A stretch of DNA of 7,574 nt from Candidatus Zixiibacteriota bacterium. GTDB lineage: Bacteria > Zixibacteria > MSB-5A5 > SM1-73. This document shows positions 6,000 through 7,574 of this stretch, one piece after another. Positions within the stretch are counted from its first letter, which is position 1. Every line of letters begins with the position of its first letter. The DNA is taken from NCBI GenBank assembly GCA_029933635.1, contig JAOZNS010000124.1, positions 1 through 7,574 of the forward strand, written 5' to 3'. A program made the translations under genes and the position numbers. The notes below the pieces were generated by a model. It ran no database searches. It saw nothing but the letters and a program-made list of their open reading frames with translations, and was not told the origin of the DNA.

Positions 6000-7190
6000 A
6001 TGGTGCAAAAAATTAAGGTCTTGCGTATCATCACAAGATTAAGCGTGGGTGGTTCTTCCATTCACGTTATACTACTGACTGCTCATCTTGACAAGACGAA
6101 GTTCCAATCGATACTGGTCAAAGGAAGTGAGGGGCAAAACGAAGGAAATCTTAAGGACCTAGTTAATAGGAAAAAAATAAATCCGGTCTTTATCCCCGAG
6201 CTAAGAAGGAAGCTTTCACTCAGAGACGATTTGCTCTCCTTCTGGAAGTTGTATAGGTTAATTTCCCGGGAAAAGCCTCATATTGTCCACACCCATTCAG
6301 CCAAAGCGGGCACTCTGGGAAGATTAGCTGCAAGGCTGGCTGGAGTTCCGTTCATTGTTCACACCTATCATGGTCATCTTTTTCGTGGTTACTTTAGCAC
6401 CGCAGTGACTAAACTTATCGTTCTTGTGGAAAGATTTTTGAGTTTACTTTCAACTAAGATAATTGCGGTTACTCAAAGCCAGAAAGAAGAACTTCTCCAA
6501 TATAAGATAACACCTTCGCATAAATTGGTGACTATTCCCTTGGGATTGGAACTTGATTCGTTTCTAAAGTTACAAAAGGAAAGGGGAAGGCTCCGAGCTG
6601 AATTGGGGTTAAGCTCAGAAGATTTACTTATAGGTTCGATTGCCAGATTGGTTCCAGTAAAAGGACACTCCTTCTTGCTCCGAGCAGCCAAGAGAGTGGT
6701 TTCCTCCTTCCCCAACGCTAAGTTCTTGATAGTTGGGGATGGTGAATTAAGGGAAAAATTAGAAAATTTGGCAAGTCGACTAGGTATCAAAAAAAATGTT
6801 ATCTTCTGTGGCTTTAGAAGAGACTTACCCAAAATATATGCGGACTTAGATATTGTAGCCTTGACTTCCTTGAATGAGGGGTTACCAGTGGCGGTGATTG
6901 AGGCCATGACCTCACAGACACCAGTGATAGCTTATGAGGTAGGGGGGGTGAAAGATTTAATTGAGCCAAACGTAAATGGAATTTTACTACCTTGCGGAGA
7001 GATAGATGGACTCGCAAATTCAATTATCTACTTGCTAAAAAATCCTAAAGAACGTAGGAAGCTCGGACAGAAGGGGCAGGAGAAGGTATACCCGAAATTA
7101 CACTACAAAAGACTGGTTCAAGATTTTGAGAAATTCTATTCTGAACTTATGAAAAATAGATTTCCAAGAACCAGTAATTTACGGTTTTGA
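6000..7190 (+). CDS. Family 4 glycosyltransferase (GT-B fold, retaining)
   Basis: This 396-residue protein is a canonical GT4 enzyme. The N-terminal domain has ITRLSVGGSSIHV at 11-23 (glycine-rich acceptor loop), HTHSAKAGTLGRLAARLAG at 97-115 and HTYHGH at 121-126. The linker passes through IPLGLELDSF at 179-188. The C-terminal donor domain shows SIARLVPVKGH at 213-223 with the phosphate-binding Arg and Lys, VGDGELREKLE at 245-255, and an intact E-x7-E (E293 and E301 in NEGLPVAVIEAM), followed by GGVKDLI at 315-321. The HTHSAKAG...GRLAA block is frequent in CapM-like exopolysaccharide transferases. It should act in the cytoplasm at the membrane, adding a sugar with retention of configuration; the donor is not predictable. 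The ATG at 6000 is preceded by an in-frame stop at 5973, and no good Shine-Dalgarno is present. GTG at 6003 is an equal alternative. The epimerase gene starts 25 nt after its stop. Confidence 0.94.
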   Translation: MVQKIKVLRIITRLSVGGSSIHVILLTAHLDKTKFQSILVKGSEGQNEGNLKDLVNRKKINPVFIPELRRKLSLRDDLLSFWKLYRLISREKPHIVHTHSAKAGTLGRLAARLAGVPFIVHTYHGHLFRGYFSTAVTKLIVLVERFLSLLSTKIIAVTQSQKEELLQYKITPSHKLVTIPLGLELDSFLKLQKERGRLRAELGLSSEDLLIGSIARLVPVKGHSFLLRAAKRVVSSFPNAKFLIVGDGELREKLENLASRLGIKKNVIFCGFRRDLPKIYADLDIVALTSLNEGLPVAVIEAMTSQTPVIAYEVGGVKDLIEPNVNGILLPCGEIDGLANSIIYLLKNPKERRKLGQKGQEKVYPKLHYKRLVQDFEKFYSELMKNRFPRTSNLRF

Positions 7191-7203
7191 AAAGCAAAGA
7201 CTT

Positions 7204-7207
7204 GAGG
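7204..7207 (+). promoter_or_regulatory. Shine-Dalgarno GAGG for the epimerase gene
   Basis: GAGG lies 8 nt before ATG 7216, giving standard spacing and supporting that start. It sits in the 25-nt gap after the GT4 stop, so the two genes are probably co-transcribed. Confidence 0.55.
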
Positions 7208-7215
7208 TGTTAGGG

Positions 7216-7574
7216 ATGAGATATCTGGTGACAGGAGGAGCAGGGTTCATAGGCTCAAACATCGTAGCTGAACTGGTTAATCGGAAGGAAACGATAAGGG
7301 TCTTAGACAATTTCTCCACAGGGAGAAGAGAAAACTTATCGCCTTTTTTAGAAGAAATAGAGCTGATAGAGGGGGATCTGACCGATCTAGGAACAGTCAG
7401 AGACGCAGTGGAAGGGGTCGATTTCGTACTGCATCAGGGAGCCCTACCTTCCATTCCCAGGTCAATCGAACACCCCATTGGAAGTAACAATGCCAATGTC
7501 TCAGGAACCCTCAATCTGCTCATCGCCAGCAAAGATGCCAACGTCAAAAGGATCGTCTACGCGTCATCCTCGTT
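7216..7574 (+). CDS. NAD-dependent nucleotide-sugar epimerase, WbpP/TviC/GalE-like (3'-truncated by the window edge)
   Basis: The first 119 residues of an extended short-chain dehydrogenase/reductase are present, out of roughly 310-340 usual for the family. TGGAGFIGS at 6-14 is the NAD-binding glycine motif, D31 ends the second strand and selects NAD over NADP, GDLTD at 53-57 contacts adenine, and the window ends in YASSS at 115-119, which normally carries the catalytic serine region; the YxxxK pair lies beyond the edge. HQGALPSIPRSIEHP at 73-87 resembles the ALPSVPRS segment of UDP-N-acetylglucosamine 4-epimerases such as WbpP and TviC/VipB more than the HLAA segment of classical GalE. Predicted role: cytoplasmic interconversion of UDP-GlcNAc/GalNAc or their uronic acids as donor for the transferases upstream. 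A plain UDP-glucose 4-epimerase or another NDP-sugar epimerase/dehydratase remains possible. G+C is visibly higher than in the middle genes. Confidence 0.9.
   Translation, partial: MRYLVTGGAGFIGSNIVAELVNRKETIRVLDNFSTGRRENLSPFLEEIELIEGDLTDLGTVRDAVEGVDFVLHQGALPSIPRSIEHPIGSNNANVSGTLNLLIASKDANVKRIVYASSS

Noticed and set aside
6473..7023. Two minus-strand frames (6473-6907 and 6814-7023) opposite the GT4 donor domain
   Set aside because: The + strand holds the E-x7-E and other GT4 motifs; the antisense products are Ser/Pro/Leu-rich without domains.

Overview
The window is a contiguous piece of a surface-polysaccharide (O-antigen, capsule or exopolysaccharide-like) biosynthesis locus. All supported genes lie on the + strand: six complete genes and two partial genes at the edges. 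In order they encode the C-terminal end of a Wzx/MATE-type lipid-linked oligosaccharide flippase (3-362), a small class I SAM-dependent methyltransferase (415-1032), a family 2 glycosyltransferase (GT2; 1122-2054), a multi-pass O-antigen polymerase/ligase-family protein (2073-3581), a second GT2 of the rhamnosyltransferase-like type (3644-4675), two family 4, GT-B-fold glycosyltransferases (4681-5766 and 6000-7190), and the N-terminal third of a nucleotide-sugar epimerase (7216 to the window end) that resembles WbpP/TviC-type UDP-hexosamine 4-epimerases. No tRNA, rRNA, CRISPR array, intact insertion sequence or convincing intrinsic terminator was seen.

Inferred pathway: the epimerase supplies an activated sugar. 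The two GT2 and two GT4 enzymes build a repeat unit on a lipid carrier at the inner face of the membrane. The flippase moves the unit across, and the Wzy/WaaL-like membrane protein polymerises it or transfers it to an acceptor. The methyltransferase could methylate a sugar or cap a chain. This is the logic of a Wzx/Wzy-dependent pathway. The actual sugars, linkages and acceptor cannot be read from the sequence. No initiating phosphoglycosyltransferase and no export or chain-length gene is inside the window, so the locus extends beyond both edges.

Layout: 3-5766 is tightly packed, with gaps of 5 to about 90 nt, and looks like one transcription unit. The only sizeable gap is 5767-5999 (233 nt). 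It contains the best Shine-Dalgarno-like sequence in the window, placed before a 9-codon open frame, and a weak sigma70-like hexamer pair. The last two genes follow it. Most large genes have weak or absent Shine-Dalgarno sequences, one starts with TTG, and arginine is encoded mostly by AGA/AGG.

Organism: the window does not allow a confident assignment. It is moderately AT-rich, roughly a third G+C in the polymerase and second GT2 genes and nearer half in the epimerase by hand count of sample lines. Gene content fits many Gram-negative or candidate-phylum bacteria, and an archaeon cannot be excluded from the sequence alone. The overall picture is a typical but taxonomically unplaced glycan cluster. 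The least explained parts are the 233-nt leader-like gap and a short open frame that joins the methyltransferase gene to the first GT2 gene across a single TAG codon.
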